DNA of 64,000 nucleotides from Phlyctochytrium arcticum (GCA_025602905.1 JAHLKI010000022.1:124001-188000); one strand, 5' to 3'; positions 1 to 10,610 are shown, counted from the first letter of the stretch. Translations and numbers: made by a program. Notes: generated by a model from the letters alone, not told the origin.

Positions 1-464
1 CTTTTGGCGGATCCAGATCAAGCATTTCTGCCCTCTTCCATCGTTCCAGTCGGGTTAACCCCACACATGGTCCAAACTATATAACAAATTTTTATCACTT
101 CTGTTTTTTTTTTTTGCTCTCATGTTAAAAACATTTACGTTCGTACCTTGTAATCCAGATCAAACGATTTGAGTGTATCGACCAACAGCTCTTTATCTGA
201 CAGGACCGATTGGAGGTGAGTAGGTAATTCCTTTAATGCCTTTAACTCGGCTTCTTTGTCTTCCTTTGAAGAGGGTGATGAGATTTGGGTGGTCGATGGG
301 ATGATTTGGAAATCATCTTCTGGGGATTGTTTCTCGAGGAGTTGTTTGTCCTTTACGACAGAAGTTTTGGACTGCCGGTTGAAATCGGTGACTCGACGTT
401 GTTGACGTTTTTTGGTGATTCCACTTCCCCGAGGTTTTTTCAAGGTGGATCCTCGGCTTGACAT
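1..464 (-). CDS. POLD4: DNA polymerase delta subunit 4 (POLD4/Cdm1), partial
   Basis: Smallest subunit of replicative DNA polymerase delta; stabilises the holoenzyme and contacts PCNA in the nucleus. Exon 1 (147-464) starts at an ATG opening MSSRGSTLKK, followed by a basic stretch with a PIP-box-like QQRRVTDF typical of the POLD4 N-terminus. The exon ends SFDLDYK at a GTACGA donor. A 70-bp intron (77-146) ends in ATATAG, and exon 2 (1-76) continues FGPCVGLTRLERWKRAEM then LDLDPP, the hallmark C-terminal POLD4 block (YGPC.G..RL.RW.RA...GL.PP). The 3' end lies outside the window. An in-frame ORF extends upstream to 590 but the 464 ATG fits family length better. Divergent from the UVRAG homologue, with 328 bp between starts. 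The identity rests on the spliced C-terminal signature, so I am quite sure. Confidence 0.88.
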
Positions 465-792
465 TTGTGTGTGTGTGGGATGTTTCTTGTCGATGGGTTG
501 GATGTATGTTATTCCTTCGAAACTCAAGATGTGTGATCTTTGGGTGGGATTTTGGGACAAAAAGCGCGCAAGCATCTCCGCTTTGACCAAAAACTCTGAA
601 ACTCGTCATTGCCCAAGTTGCCAAAATTTCCAAGCGATCATCACCGTTTTTTCCAAAAAAAAAAACACACTTAACTTGATACATTCCACAACACACACAT
701 CTCCATTGTAACATATACCCACCACCACAACAACTTCATTCAGGAATCTTGCACATTTGAGAAACGCGGCGAGAGTTGGAAACGATGCTGGG

Positions 793-3517
793 ATGGGTGA
801 CGGCAGCGGGTCAACGGTACCGGTGAAACCTTTCATAACAACAACAACACGAGTAAGAAGAAGAGGGGGTTTTTCCTTCATTGACTGTGTGGGTGTACAT
901 TCTTTAATGCTTTTGGAATTTTTTTAGCGACGACTCAAACATGTGAAATATCTCTGGGCGCGCCATTTGCGGATGAACCACCACCGTCATCAAGGTGCCT
1001 ATACCGATGAAGACGACGATGAAGAGGAAGAACAGTGTAGTCGCCCACCGACAAAGACATTGGCACATTTCCGGAAAGCCCGAACGGCGTCAAGTAACGA
1101 TGAGCTGGACTCGTATTACATTTTGACGCCGGTTGGGGCCCATGGTGAGTTAATGAGACAACATGCGGCTCATCTGGGAATACTAAACTCTGTCTGTTGT
1201 TCAGGCCCGTATTTCGCAAGTGAAGTCATCTCCGGCTCAATGGTAACCGTCCTTTCCCCCCCTTTCCCTTCCCCCAATCCCAAACTCAAAAAATTCAATG
1301 ATAGAACCCAGCCTGGCCCGCCTTTGACCTCGAATCCATCATCACAACCACAAGTCCTTGTACCTGCACCACCAACCCGCTATCCCTCGCATCCGCCAGC
1401 AAATTCACAGTAACCGTCTACGCCAAACGACGCACCGAGACGTCATTCCAGACTTGTTTCCAACGTACCATCCACATGTCCCGGCTCGTTTATCTCGGGT
1501 CTGAGGTACCCGTCCCCCATCTCTCCCACCCATCATCTTGCATCATATTCATGTTTTGTAGATTGATGAAGGACGACGGTACCCCCCCAACTCGTTGATT
1601 TTTGGGTTGAAGGGTGGAGTATACCTCCATGATGGGACGTTGCCGGTACGTTATTAATGGTAGTTTTTACAAGAACTTTTGTTAAATGTTTGGGGGTTTA
1701 GGTGACAGATGATCTTGAAGAAGGGTGTGATGACAATGACCTGGTGTTTCAAAAAGTACCGCCTAACAAAGTACGTCCCACACATTCCGCTCTCACTCAT
1801 CCACACATGGTCTTTTTAATGTTTTTTCTTAATAGGTCCTGGCATCCTACCGCTACGAAAGTATTCTCCGGTACGTGTTTTCCCACACACCCTTCTTCAC
1901 CAACCCCCCCTCACACCCTTTTATGTAGCATCCTAACCGCCCAAAAACACCTGTTCGAAACCCGACAAGCCCAGCTCGCGACCACCGAATCCGGCGAGCG
2001 GATCTTGAATCTCAAAGATCATCATCTGGTAAAAAATCACCCCCCCCCCCCCCCCAAAAAAAATAATGATGTTGTGTTATTGATTTGCGGGGAGTGTATT
2101 TTTTTTAGAGGACAGAATGGACAAGACTCAAATCCCGACTGGCGTATACGGAAAAAACCATCATGGGGTTATCCGAGGACGTCAAAAACGGTAAACCCAC
2201 CTCACTCCTTCCTCAACCATAAATCCAACATTTTTTTTTTGTAGGCCGACAACGACACATTGAAATCCGGGAGAAAATGGCGTCGATAGGCTCTGATCTT
2301 GACACTGCGCGGGGGAAAAGGGAGATTCAGGAGAGGGAATTGGAAGGGTTGAAAGTGGGAGTTGTGATGCTTCGGTTCGTATATGTTAAAGGAAATGGTT
2401 TTGGGTGTTTATTGACCATGGGGAGGTTTTTTTTTTTGTAGAGATGAGATATACTCCAAAACCATCAAAGTCAAGTCCCGACAACGCGAATTAATCTCCA
2501 GTCTATCCACCCTATTCCCCATCACCTACGTACCGTACCGTACCGCATTCCATTCCCACCCAACCCACTAACTCCCCCATATTAGAACGACTCAACAACC
2601 ACCTACACCATCAAATCCCTTCCCCTCCCGCACTCTGATTTCACAGGGCACGACGAAGACGGCATCGCGACGGCATTAGGCTACACGGCCCAATGTGTTA
2701 CGACCCTCGCGATGTATTTGGGGGTGGCCCTGCGGTACCGGATTCGACCCATGTCGTCCCGATCGAGTATTGTGGATCCGGTTAGTGAGTTGGCGGGGGG
2801 GAGTAACGAGTATGTTCTTTTATTTTTTTTTTGTTTTTTTTGGAGGAAGGGTCGTTGATGGTTTTTATAGGTTCCCGCTTTTTGGAAAGGGAAGTGAAAA
2901 GTTACGATTTGAATATGCCGTTTTCTTACTCAACAAGAATATCGAGCAGGTAAAAACACCACCCTTTCACCCCCCCACCTCTTCTTCTTATACCTTTTTT
3001 TTTTTTAAGATAATGAGCACACTCCGCCTAACCGTCTCCAACCTCCGCTGGACCCTTCCCAACCTCCAATCCATCCTTGTCGAAACCCAGAATTGGCCTT
3101 CTATTTCGTGAGTTTTTGTCCCTTCACCTATCTGGTTGGGTATTGAATAATTTTATTTTTTTTAGGGAAGAGGGGGAGTGGAATGACAGTCTTGAGTCCC
3201 GAATTCCTCCGGATACGATTATAATAGGAGACCACCAGCAGCAGCAGCAGCAGCAGCTGGAGACTGAGGTGTTATTGACCATCATCCCTGAAGAAGAAGG
3301 GGGGTTTTCGACTCCACGGGCCATGTCACTTACCAACCATCCCGACGATGATATACTACTACCACAACCCAACAACAACAACCTCCCTTCATCATCTACA
3401 TCCGAATCACCCACACCCACTCCAACTTCTTCTTCACCTATACCAAAACGGAGTGGGATTGCGGCGTTTTTTGGGTACGCCCGGGTCCAATCACAACCCT
3501 CTTCACCAGGGTTATAA
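793..3517 (+). CDS. UVRAG: UVRAG/Vps38-like subunit of PI3-kinase complex II
   Basis: Subunit of the Vps34-Vps15-Atg6 phosphatidylinositol 3-kinase complex II acting on endosomes and autophagosomes. Multi-exon gene. Exon 1 is 793-852 and exon 2 928-1144, joining in phase to give RRLKHVKYLWARHL, the typical UVRAG N-terminal block. Exon 3 (1205-1242) and exon 4 (1305-1505) encode a C2-like domain (PYFASEVISGSM, FTVTVYAKRRTETSF, RLVYLGSE). Later short exons carry YPPNSLIFGLKGGVYL, then a coiled coil around 1930-2500. The Vps38/UVRAG C-terminal domain follows: VTTLAMYLGVALRYRI at about 2700 and FPLFGKGSEKLRFEYAVFLL then NKNIEQ at about 2870-2950. The tail holds a CAG-coded Gln run (about 3237-3256) and a low-complexity Ser/Thr/Pro end. 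Introns are 50-90 bp GT-AG. Start and stop are well supported; internal exon borders between 1562 and 3165 were judged by eye. Confidence 0.85.
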
Positions 3518-3815
3518 TTTTGTATTTTTTTAATATACTTATGCTCTTTTTGTTGTGTGTAATATTACACTTTTTTTTTTTGACGCTCGAGAGATGGTAT
3601 TTACGAAAAGGGTTTAAAATTGTAGTGGTGTCCACTCATTCCAAAAGAAAAAAATCATCCACCATACTCCCAAAATATACTCATAATTTCAAAAAAAAAG
3701 GAAGTGTTAATATATTCATACATCAAAAAGAGTTGTATAGAGAGCAGAGAGAGAGAGAGAGCGAGAGCAAAAAAATATAAAATCACACCGACTCCCCCCC
3801 AAAATAATAAAAATT

Positions 3816-5444
3816 CTAATAATACCGTCCCGAACTTTCTTCCACTCCCTCCATCCCATCTTCTCCAGCACTCGCACCATCCACCTTTGCCCCACTCTCC
3901 AACCGCCTCGAATAATCCGTATCAGGGGTCCAATTCAAATGGGCCAAAAACATGGGTTGTTTATTCATTAGCGGGTTATTTGAGGTTGTCGTGGGTTGGT
4001 AGTGGGTGTGGGGGTCGGTGGGTTTGGGTGGGGGGAGGATGAGGGGTTGGGTGTTGTTGTTGGGATTGGTGGTGTGGTGGTCCATGTGGGGTAGAGGGAG
4101 GGAGCGGACTGAGGGTGTAGGGTTGGGTGAGGAGCGGTGGGGGTGGGGGTGGTGATGGTGGTGGTGGTGGTGCATGAGTGGGTTATTCGTATGTGAAGAA
4201 GAAGAAGAACTGGAGGGTTTATGGGAAGAGGAAGAAGAAGAGGAGAGATGGTGGCGGTCTAGATCGGCTGGAGCCGTCATGTGGGAAATGGAGGAAATGA
4301 TGGAGGGGGATCGATGGTTGGAATTCCCACCCGAAGAATGGGTGGGTGTCATGTAAGGCGGAGAATCCGGATTTGAGTGCTGCTGGTCGTTATGGACAAT
4401 GACTTTATACCCTTGGTGGTGTTGTTGTTGCTGCTGATGATGATCAGGGGATGGGCCCATGGCGCCGTGGTGGTGGAGGGGCATGTGCCATTGTTCGTCT
4501 GAAGGGGGGGCGGGGCCAGCATCGAGGGATTTAAAGGAACGGATCGAGTAGTTGTCGGGATGGGAGCGGTGAGTGTCGTAGGAGCGAATGGATTGCGAGT
4601 CGTAGGAGCGGAAGAAGCGGTTGTCATGAGTGGTGGAATCGATGGGGGCTGCGGCGTGGAGGTGGTGTTTGCCCGAGTCTTGGGATGGGCGGGGGTAATC
4701 GTCGGGGTGAGGGGCTTGATTAGCAGTGCTAGAGCGCTTGTCCGTGTTGGTAGTAGTAGAGGTAATGGAGTTTCGGTCGGAGCGGTCTGAGCGGTAAGGG
4801 GATGTGTCGCGGGTGGTGGAGCGGAAGCGGTATTTGACGGGAACATAGTTGGGTCGGTTGGAAGAGTCAATGCTGGCTGGTAAAGAAGAGACGGAACCGG
4901 AAGAGGAAATGGAAGCGGCCGAGGAGCGGATGGAAGAAGAGCAAGGCTGCATGTTTTCAGGCATGAATTCCGGGTATATATCGGACGAGATGACGACGTC
5001 CTGGAACAGGTCGAGTTCAGAGGGGGACATGAGCTGGGGATGTTTGTTGTTGAGGTCGTCGCGGGTATAGTACGAGACGAGGTGTTGTTTGCGGCCCTGG
5101 GCGGTAGAGATTGAGATTGCTTTTTTAGTGAGACCGTCTTCTTTAATGACATATTCTATTTTTTCCTCGTTGGAGCCTGGGAGTTTGTGTTTGCGGGGCT
5201 CGACTTCCCGGTAAATGAGGAAGCTGCCATTGATGCGACTGGGGGACCAGTGTTTGCCGTCGGTCCAGCGTTTGATGCCTGATTCTTCTTCGTCCCAGAG
5301 AAAGACGGCGCCGGAGCAGACCTGGTTGAGCCGTTCTGATTCTGAGAGTCTTCTTTGGATTCTCTTGAGTCTGTTTAAACGACAAGCTTCAAAGAGCAAC
5401 AGAGCATCGTTGGGCGAGTTGACAAAGCCGCGAAAGCTCTCCAT
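3816..5444 (-). CDS. WOPR-domain (Gti1/Pac2 family) transcriptional regulator
   Basis: Fungal-specific DNA-binding regulator of the Wor1/Ryp1/Gti1/Pac2 family, usually controlling morphology, development or virulence programmes. Single open frame of 542 codons from MESFRGFVNSPNDALLLFEA (the reading frame extends 21 codons further up, but this ATG matches the family start). The N-terminal WOPR box includes LNRLKRIQRRLSESERLN, the GAVFLWDEEESGIKRWTDGK region with the RWTDG core, WSPSRINGSFLIYRE, then the second WOPR part GLTKKAISI and HLVSYYTRDDL. The remaining about 370 residues are disordered: Ser runs, an eight-His run near 4150, His/Gln clusters and Pro-rich segments. No intron is seen. Convergent with UVRAG (298 bp between stops, containing a GA-rich run near 3740-3765). 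Which subfamily (Wor1-like or Pac2-like) I cannot decide. Confidence 0.9.
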   Translation of the reverse strand: MESFRGFVNSPNDALLLFEACRLNRLKRIQRRLSESERLNQVCSGAVFLWDEEESGIKRWTDGKHWSPSRINGSFLIYREVEPRKHKLPGSNEEKIEYVIKEDGLTKKAISISTAQGRKQHLVSYYTRDDLNNKHPQLMSPSELDLFQDVVISSDIYPEFMPENMQPCSSSIRSSAASISSSGSVSSLPASIDSSNRPNYVPVKYRFRSTTRDTSPYRSDRSDRNSITSTTTNTDKRSSTANQAPHPDDYPRPSQDSGKHHLHAAAPIDSTTHDNRFFRSYDSQSIRSYDTHRSHPDNYSIRSFKSLDAGPAPPSDEQWHMPLHHHGAMGPSPDHHQQQQQHHQGYKVIVHNDQQHSNPDSPPYMTPTHSSGGNSNHRSPSIISSISHMTAPADLDRHHLSSSSSSSHKPSSSSSSSHTNNPLMHHHHHHHHPHPHRSSPNPTPSVRSLPLPHMDHHTTNPNNNTQPLILPPPKPTDPHTHYQPTTTSNNPLMNKQPMFLAHLNWTPDTDYSRRLESGAKVDGASAGEDGMEGVEESSGRYY

Positions 5445-5769
5445 TCTTGTCTGTTTTTCCTTTCTTTCTGCCGTTGTCCGTGTTAGCTTTAGAGTCCTGT
5501 TGGGCACTAGCTAATCCCTCACCCTCACCTTGTAGTACGTCTTGATGCTCCTTGCCAATTAAAAACTATTTGCCTGATGCCGAAAACGGCTGCTCCAAGT
5601 GGCCGAAATAACGAAATGCCCGACGACTAATTAATATAACCTTCGCGGGCGGCGCAGGCGCAAGAAGTGGCGCAGGAGGCTGGGGTTGTTTCTCTCACGT
5701 AAGCAGCAGCCCTACTAACTGTTCCGTGAGTGCTCTCTGTGCTGTGTGCTTGCAGTGTTGCAGTGTGCT

Positions 5770-5772
5770 AGG

Positions 5773-5807
<35 letters not shown>

Positions 5808-5818
5808 TGTGCTCAGGC
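5770..5818. repeat. 7-bp microsatellite (AGTGCTC)n
   Basis: About five tandem AGTGCTC units, with degenerate GTGCTG/GTGCTT copies just upstream. It lies in the region 5445-6155 upstream of the WOPR gene, which otherwise shows no convincing coding sequence: leader and promoter of that gene and junction with the accessory region. Confidence 0.85.
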
Positions 5819-6155
5819 TTTATGCTTTCACTCAACGAACCAACGAACAACGAGAGACACGTGATGCCGCAATAAGGTTTCGAAGGAAAGAAACCCATGA
5901 CTAACTCTCAGCCAAAAACCATAAACTTTATTCCTGTCATCCATGGCCCACATTCACTATCTATATATAGCTTTATTATAGCCAGGGCTCTGGGGTTGGA
6001 CTATATTCCTATTCTTCTCATTCACCCAAACGGGCCCAGCTGTCCACATCCCTCACTTGCGGTACTCGTCAGATACGACGGGCTTCTCCTGCAATAAAGT
6101 CTCATTCTCCGATTCTGTGATTTTGCAAAAGCACTCCCCCGCAGATTGAGAGACG

Positions 6156-6835
6156 TCAAAGTTGGCTTGCAAGCTCTCCATCATAGTAGATACTTTGATT
6201 TGTGTGTGACCCATGGTTTTTTTTCCGCAAGTCAAGATCTTCCAGTAGTAGTAACGCACATTTTTTTGGCAATGTCATTGAGACAGCCACCATGGACCAT
6301 GCAGATGTCGGAGCGTTCGCAAGTTTGTCAAAAATCGGCAAGAAATTCGACAAAGCCATTGCTCCGCATCTTTCTTTTATACCCAGTTCGTCTATTGATT
6401 CACAGTTGTCCATAATACGCAGCAAAATACTATGAACCTGATGTAAATCCCAGGCTCGTACTATATAGTGAAACGGATTGGGTCAACTCGTGCTATATAG
6501 TCAAATGAACAGCCGGGGCAAAACTTACAGATTTTGTCATAGACTTTACTAATCTGGTTATTTCGGCCCAAAAAAATCTGAATGGCCGATGCGCCAATAG
6601 CGACTTGCAGCTAACCTCCCAATTGTGGATTCTTATCTAAGCATTCTTAATAGCAGCAGCTTGAATCTGAGAAAGAAAGCGAGGAGAGTAAATCGAGCGA
6701 TACAAAAGTGGTTGGGCAAGTTGATGCCACGCATCGGATACCAAGCTCAGAGCACGCAACGTTTTGCGGTTGTAAGATGTGACCCCGCGATTTTCATCAG
6801 TATTTCAGTCGGTCATGTTGAGCCGCCCATCGTAA
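6156..6835 (-). pseudogene. F-box/LRR gene relic (copy A)
   Basis: Decayed member of the local F-box/LRR family. On the minus strand the sequence from 6835 downwards aligns by eye with the start of the intact copy at 23893-24721: the ATG/5' UTR boundary (TAAAGTCGATTGATGAG versus TAAAGTTGATTGATTCAG), then the F-box region with several stops and frameshifts, an intron-like segment around 6460-6540, and an LRR segment (NCESIDELGIKERCGAMAL, LLLLEDLDL). No continuous frame remains. Its 5' flank (6840-6975) is also shared with copy B at about 20180-20306 (for example ACGGTCGTATCGTG), so the promoter was duplicated with the gene. Confidence 0.65.
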
Positions 6836-7680
6836 AGTCGATTGATGAGTGGAAAAACTTGGACGGGCCACAATAGTTGGAGCCAAAAACTATTTGACAG
6901 CTGTCCAACTTCACATCAGTGACCAACCAAGGAGATGGACTGTGCCATACGGTCGTATCGTGATTCGCGAGATGACACTCGCCAGAACGGAACAAAACAT
7001 GATTCAAGACAACTTGGGAGAGGTAATCGAGGTTTTTGAAGGCTAGAAAAGATTACCGCTCTACAACATATCGAGTACTTTTTCATGTCTGGCGTACTAA
7101 TACTCGGGCATATATCAGATGTGTTTTTGATCAAGAATGGAAATCCCCCCACTCGTTCTGAGCTTTCAGTGCAACAACAACGACCCAAAGTTCTCTCTTG
7201 ACTTGCGGGTTGTCGTGTCCACCAAATTTAAATCTTGTCGCATATCTTTGACCTTCACTCATCGTCTTGTCCCACGGCCCATCCGATAGATATATATTCA
7301 ATGGTATTACATTGGTTTTTTTCCCCACCCAGGCACTGGAAAATCATAAATGACAATTTCCTATGTGGATATGATCCATATACCACATACATCTTCCCCT
7401 ACAAACCGCCTCAACGATAGTATAGTGGTTAAGCCTCTCTAAATCAAATCCGGAAAGTCGATGCGCTCGCACCAGGAGCAAACTAAAATATGTTTCAGGT
7501 GTTTTGTTGTCATTGATGAGAGAGGTGTGTGAACATCATTGCAATTGGGCGCTGCGCAATGCCCGTCTATACTGCGCCAATGTGTTTGGGCTTGGGGTTT
7601 ATATGATGGGGTATAGACAAAGGGACAGACTCGGGAACCCCTCCCATATATACGTTTTTCCCCATGCGCTGCTCTAAAAT
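6836..7680. other. Non-coding stretch: duplicated F-box/LRR flank, SINE-like candidate
   Basis: 6840-6975 is the 5' flank shared between F-box/LRR copies A and B. From 7407 there is an isolated tRNA-type A box (TAGTATAGTGGTTA) and at 7549-7560 the sequence GCGCTGCGCAAT, one base off the tail of the SINE-like units further on. I see no credible protein-coding gene. Confidence 0.4.
7407..7560 (+). repeat. Possible truncated tRNA-headed SINE (no B box)
   Basis: The left end has CGATAGTATAGTGGTTAA, which resembles the 5' half of a tRNA including the A box. The right end is GCGCTGCGCAAT, a near match to the tail of three SINE-like units at 19-23 kb. No B box is visible, so this is either a decayed unit or a coincidence of two short motifs. 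Confidence 0.25.
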
Positions 7681-7689
7681 CAACCAAAT

Positions 7690-8288
7690 GAATTCCATCT
7701 CAAACCCTCCCAACCGATATCCACTCCCAAATCGCCGACAAGACCGACTTTAAAACGTTGCTTGCACCAAGTGTCGTATCCCACACCTGGCATCAAATCG
7801 TCCAACCCCTTCCCTGTCCTTTCCCAGCATGACCCAATTCCGGATCCAGAGTCACTCGCTCCTGGCAAACCTGGTTCACCAGTTAAGAGTCGAAAAATAC
7901 TCGCTTTGTTCAGAGTTTTGGGCGAATGCCCATGGATTGAAGAGTATATATGTCCTAATCTGTAAATTTTTGGTTGAGTATTTTGCTTTCGAGAGAGTTT
8001 TGACATTTTTTTTTGTAGAAAGCGGCTTGGGCTTAACCAACATTAATTATTGGGTTGAGGACGAGGCGTTGGCGCGTATCTTGGGGGTAATTTGAAGTGT
8101 GCTTGCTGTTAAATAGTCACCAGTAAGGATCTCCTCTCGAGGTCTTGAATGACTGACATTGCCAAGAGCTTGGGTACTGTCTCTAAATTTGTTGCCGTGC
8201 TCTGCAATCACTAGAGAATCAGAGGGATGAGATTTATTTATGAATGTGAAGCGATCGCATCCTCACAATTACGGCGGCAACTATATCC
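7690..8288 (+). pseudogene. F-box/LRR gene relic (copy E, 5' part), split by the MULE
   Basis: One frame near 7695-7800 reads as an F-box (LPTDIHSQIADKTDFKTLL, then a VVSHTWHQIVQP-type end). The family intron follows at the conserved place: CCTAATCT donor near 7960 (encoding CPNL), acceptor TTTTGTAG near 8019, then NLKRLGL in phase, as in copies B and D. LRR remnants follow: GGTCTTGAATGACTG near 8137 is shared with copy C, and CGCATCCTCACAATTACGG at about 8255-8275 matches CGCATCTCACAATTATCG of copy B. At 8289 the MULE terminal repeat begins. The rest of this copy reappears after the MULE at 18850. Stops and frameshifts make it non-functional. Confidence 0.6.
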
Positions 8289-8354
8289 AACCTCAGTCTC
8301 AGCCAAATCCAACCTTTGGCATGTGACCTGTGTAATTTGGCCGAATAAGGTCAA
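8289..8354 (+). repeat. MULE left terminal inverted repeat
   Basis: Begins AACCTCAGTCTCAGCCAAAT and ends AATAAGGTCAA. It is the reverse complement of 18784-18849 apart from two substitutions (T/C near position 43 and C/T near position 64). Confidence 0.9.
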
Positions 8355-8481
8355 CTTTTTAGCACAGCCACTGATCTCCGCTCATGTCCGACTATGATAT
8401 GATAGACATGCATGTAGCATTCCAAACCCCAGCCTAGTACATTACCATCTCTCCAAACGTTCACTACAAATACGGTCAGCA

Positions 8482-9248
8482 ATGCTACCACTGTTTCAGG
8501 AGGCACTGCAACAAATGCAGAGCATGCTTCAGGAAACACTGCAAACAGGCATACAGGCGTTGGAAGGAAGACTACTCAGCAGCATAGACGACCGTCTGGG
8601 ATCTATCGAAAATAGATTGCAGGCCGGATTCGAGGAGCTCAGGGCCACTTCTGGCCTTCGGCCTCCTGTTCCAGGCGACGAAGTTGAGGGTGACAATGTG
8701 ATCTGTGCTCTGGATCTGAACAAATCTGTCAGTCCTGAACCAAGTCTTGAAGACCAAGATCGTGTTGTCCTTCAAGCCCAAGCAGACGATACTGACAATG
8801 CCACTGAGATCATGGTAGTCGGACAGGAGAGCATACCTAAAATCGCTGGTGCGGACGATGCGGGCGCGGATAGTAAGTATAAATATACAGAAGGCAATGA
8901 TCAACCATCTTACAATCACCTCTTTAATTTGCAGGTTGGACGCCGCCGTTGCCTCCTAGCGGGCCGTTCGCAACGTACCATGATGCTGAAAGAGCGACAA
9001 ATCTTTTTGCTTTAGAAAACGGGTTCGCTCTTGGTGTTTCCAAGACCGTGAAACATCCAGTCTTGGGCGAGCGCACCGAGGTATGGCGCATATGTGCGTG
9101 TGGGGGGGAGTATAAGCCCAAGGATGAAGGCATTCCCTTGAGACCCAGGAAATGCAAGAAAGCGAATTGCTCCTATCGAATGATCTTGTCCTGCCAGGTC
9201 ACTCAGTGTTCCAACGAAGATGGCACTGTTCAATACCAACTCGGTAAC
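8482..9248 (+). pseudogene. MULE transposase, 5' part (coiled coil + FAR1-like zinc domain)
   Basis: Exon 1 (8482-8872) starts at ATG and encodes an N-terminal heptad-rich segment (MLPLFQEALQQMQSMLQETL and on) then an acidic linker. The intron 8873-8934 (GTAAGT...TTGCAG) joins in phase to exon 2 (8935 onward), which encodes a FAR1/WRKY-like DNA-binding region with CACGGEYKPKDEG, CKKANCSYRM and C..C spacing. The frame runs into the nested element at 9249 and stops 33 bp inside it. The reading frame resumes at 16349 in exactly the phase needed. Function when whole: binding MULE ends for cut-and-paste transposition. No defect besides the insertion is seen. Confidence 0.8.
9244..9248 (+). other. 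Left target-site duplication GTAAC of the nested element
   Basis: GTAAC directly precedes TGTCACAGTGCG. The same GTAAC directly follows CGCACTGTGACA at 16344-16348. Confidence 0.8.
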
Positions 9249-9308
9249 TGTCACAGTGCGAACCTATAATAATTCTATAATAATTATTATAGGTTCGCAC
9301 TGTGACAG
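9248..9308. repeat. Terminal hairpin 1 of the nested element
   Basis: Perfect inverted repeat: 26-bp arms 9249-9274 and 9282-9307 (27 with the C/G pair at 9248/9308), 7-bp loop. Its outer half is the element's TGTCACAGTGCG end; its inner half (AACCTATAATAATT) differs from the other two hairpins. Confidence 0.9.
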
Positions 9309-9401
9309 CCTATAGTTACCGAAATTACTAAGATAACCTATAATTTCCACCTTCATACAAATAACCTATAGTTTTGCCCCTTCCTAAGATCTCCTATAGT
9401 T
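9309..9401 (+). repeat. Four iterons CCTATARTT at exact 28-bp spacing
   Basis: CCTATAGTT at 9309, CCTATAATT at 9337, CCTATAGTT at 9365 and CCTATAGTT at 9393. The spacing is exactly 28 bp each time, with the intervening sequence only loosely conserved. The same CCTATA core lies inside the adjacent hairpin arms. Subterminal repeats like this often bind the transposase of the element; here that is inference. Confidence 0.75.
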
Positions 9402-9597
9402 GCCCCCCCACACTTCTCACAGATCAAAAAAATTATTTTTTTCCCGAGCAGTGTTATCGAGAAACTTGACTCTCAGTTCCGCATCTCATCCAAACGCGCG
9501 CAACAAAACTTGACTCTCATTTTGCCACATTGTTCACACAGAGATGCAAACATGCACAGACAAAACATGATACAAACATAGTCACCAAGAGACAGTG

Positions 9598-9966
9598 AAG
9601 ACTAGATGCAGAGATGCTGACACCGCCTCATGCATTTCCCACCATGTCTATAAAGACAAGGGCATTGGGACACACTTGGAAGCATATAGCGAAGAGGAGC
9701 ACAAGCGCTTGTATGCACATTGGCGGGAGATGGGAACTATGGTTGGCCTTTGCAACCTGGCTATGTTTGCCATTCAACACTCTTTGATGCAGCGGGGGCA
9801 GTTTGTCCATATGCTCCAATTGTCGGACATATGGGGCGATCTCCCCAAACATGAAGGTCCTTCTGAATGCATTGTCATTGGCCGCACGACCCGAGAATCC
9901 AAAACGAACAAGCAGGGTGCTACCATAGTTCTTGGTGCCATGCGCCATGCCAACGTGGAGCTATAG
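9598..9966 (+). pseudogene. Truncated Ndc10/Crypton-type domain
   Basis: A 123-codon frame without a convincing start encodes VYKDKGIGTHLEAYSEEEH, then an alpha-helical stretch with LMQRGQFVHMLQLSDIW, EGPSECIVI, ESKTNKQGATIVLGAMRHAN and VEL before a TAG. The spacing of 'RG...L.LSD', 'EGP..C', 'GKTNQ.G' and 'GA.RH..VEL' is what I remember of the Ndc10 domain II found in fungal Crypton-like tyrosine recombinases. The catalytic C-terminal half is missing; downstream sequence is unrelated tandem repeats. A 5'- and 3'-truncated relic. Confidence 0.5.
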
Positions 9967-10210
9967 GCCTTCCCGGAGGCCTTCGGACACAATTTCACGT
10001 GACATCGGATCTCACCCCCCTGGTCACCCCGGGCCACCCAGCCCCGGCCAGAGCTCTCCCCAAGTGACGATTCAAGATGATCCTGCAGCGATGATCATCG
10101 GCGGCAATATAATACGTCGTCAATTTCGACATTCTACGTTTTTCTTTACACAACAAGTAAGGCTCACTTTGTGCACTCGCCAAACCAGGACGCGAAACGG
10201 TCAAACAATG

Positions 10211-10610
10211 CGGGGCTTCGGGCAACGCCAGGACCTCTCGAGGGAAGGAGCGCAAGCATTATACGCAAGTATACTGTGTCCCTGACTAGGAGACCCGCGG
10301 GGAGGATTAGCTACTCATTGAGCCATCATCTCTATACCTTGCGCCGCCGAACAGGACGCGAAATGGTAAAACATTGGGGGACCTGGCCGGGCTTCGGGCA
10401 ACGCCAGGACCTCTCGAGGGAAGGAGCGCAAGCATTATACGCAAGTATACTGTGTCCCTGACTAGGAGACCCGCGGGGAGGATTAGCTACTCATTGAGCC
10501 ATCATCTCTATACCTTGCGCCGCCGAACAGGACGCGAAATGGTAAAACATTGGGGGACCTGGCCGGGCTTCGGGCAACGTCAGGACCTCTCAAGGGAAGG
10601 GTCAGGCCAT
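10211..10610 (+). repeat. 176-bp tandem repeat, about 2.3 copies
   Basis: Units begin at GGGCTTCGGGCAACGYCAGG near 10213, 10389 and 10565; the period is 176 bp. The first two are almost identical (including TATACTGTGTCCCTGACTAG) and the third is cut after AAGGG. Short ORFs over it repeat the same peptide and are artefacts of the tandem structure. Confidence 0.9.

Noticed and set aside
4349..5152. Minus-strand 267-codon ORF rich in Ser/Thr/Pro
   Set aside because: Shadow of the WOPR gene in another frame on the same strand.
9309..9401. 28-bp spacing suggesting a CRISPR array
   Set aside because: Only a 9-bp core is conserved, there are no unique spacers of constant length with long repeats, and the host is a eukaryote.
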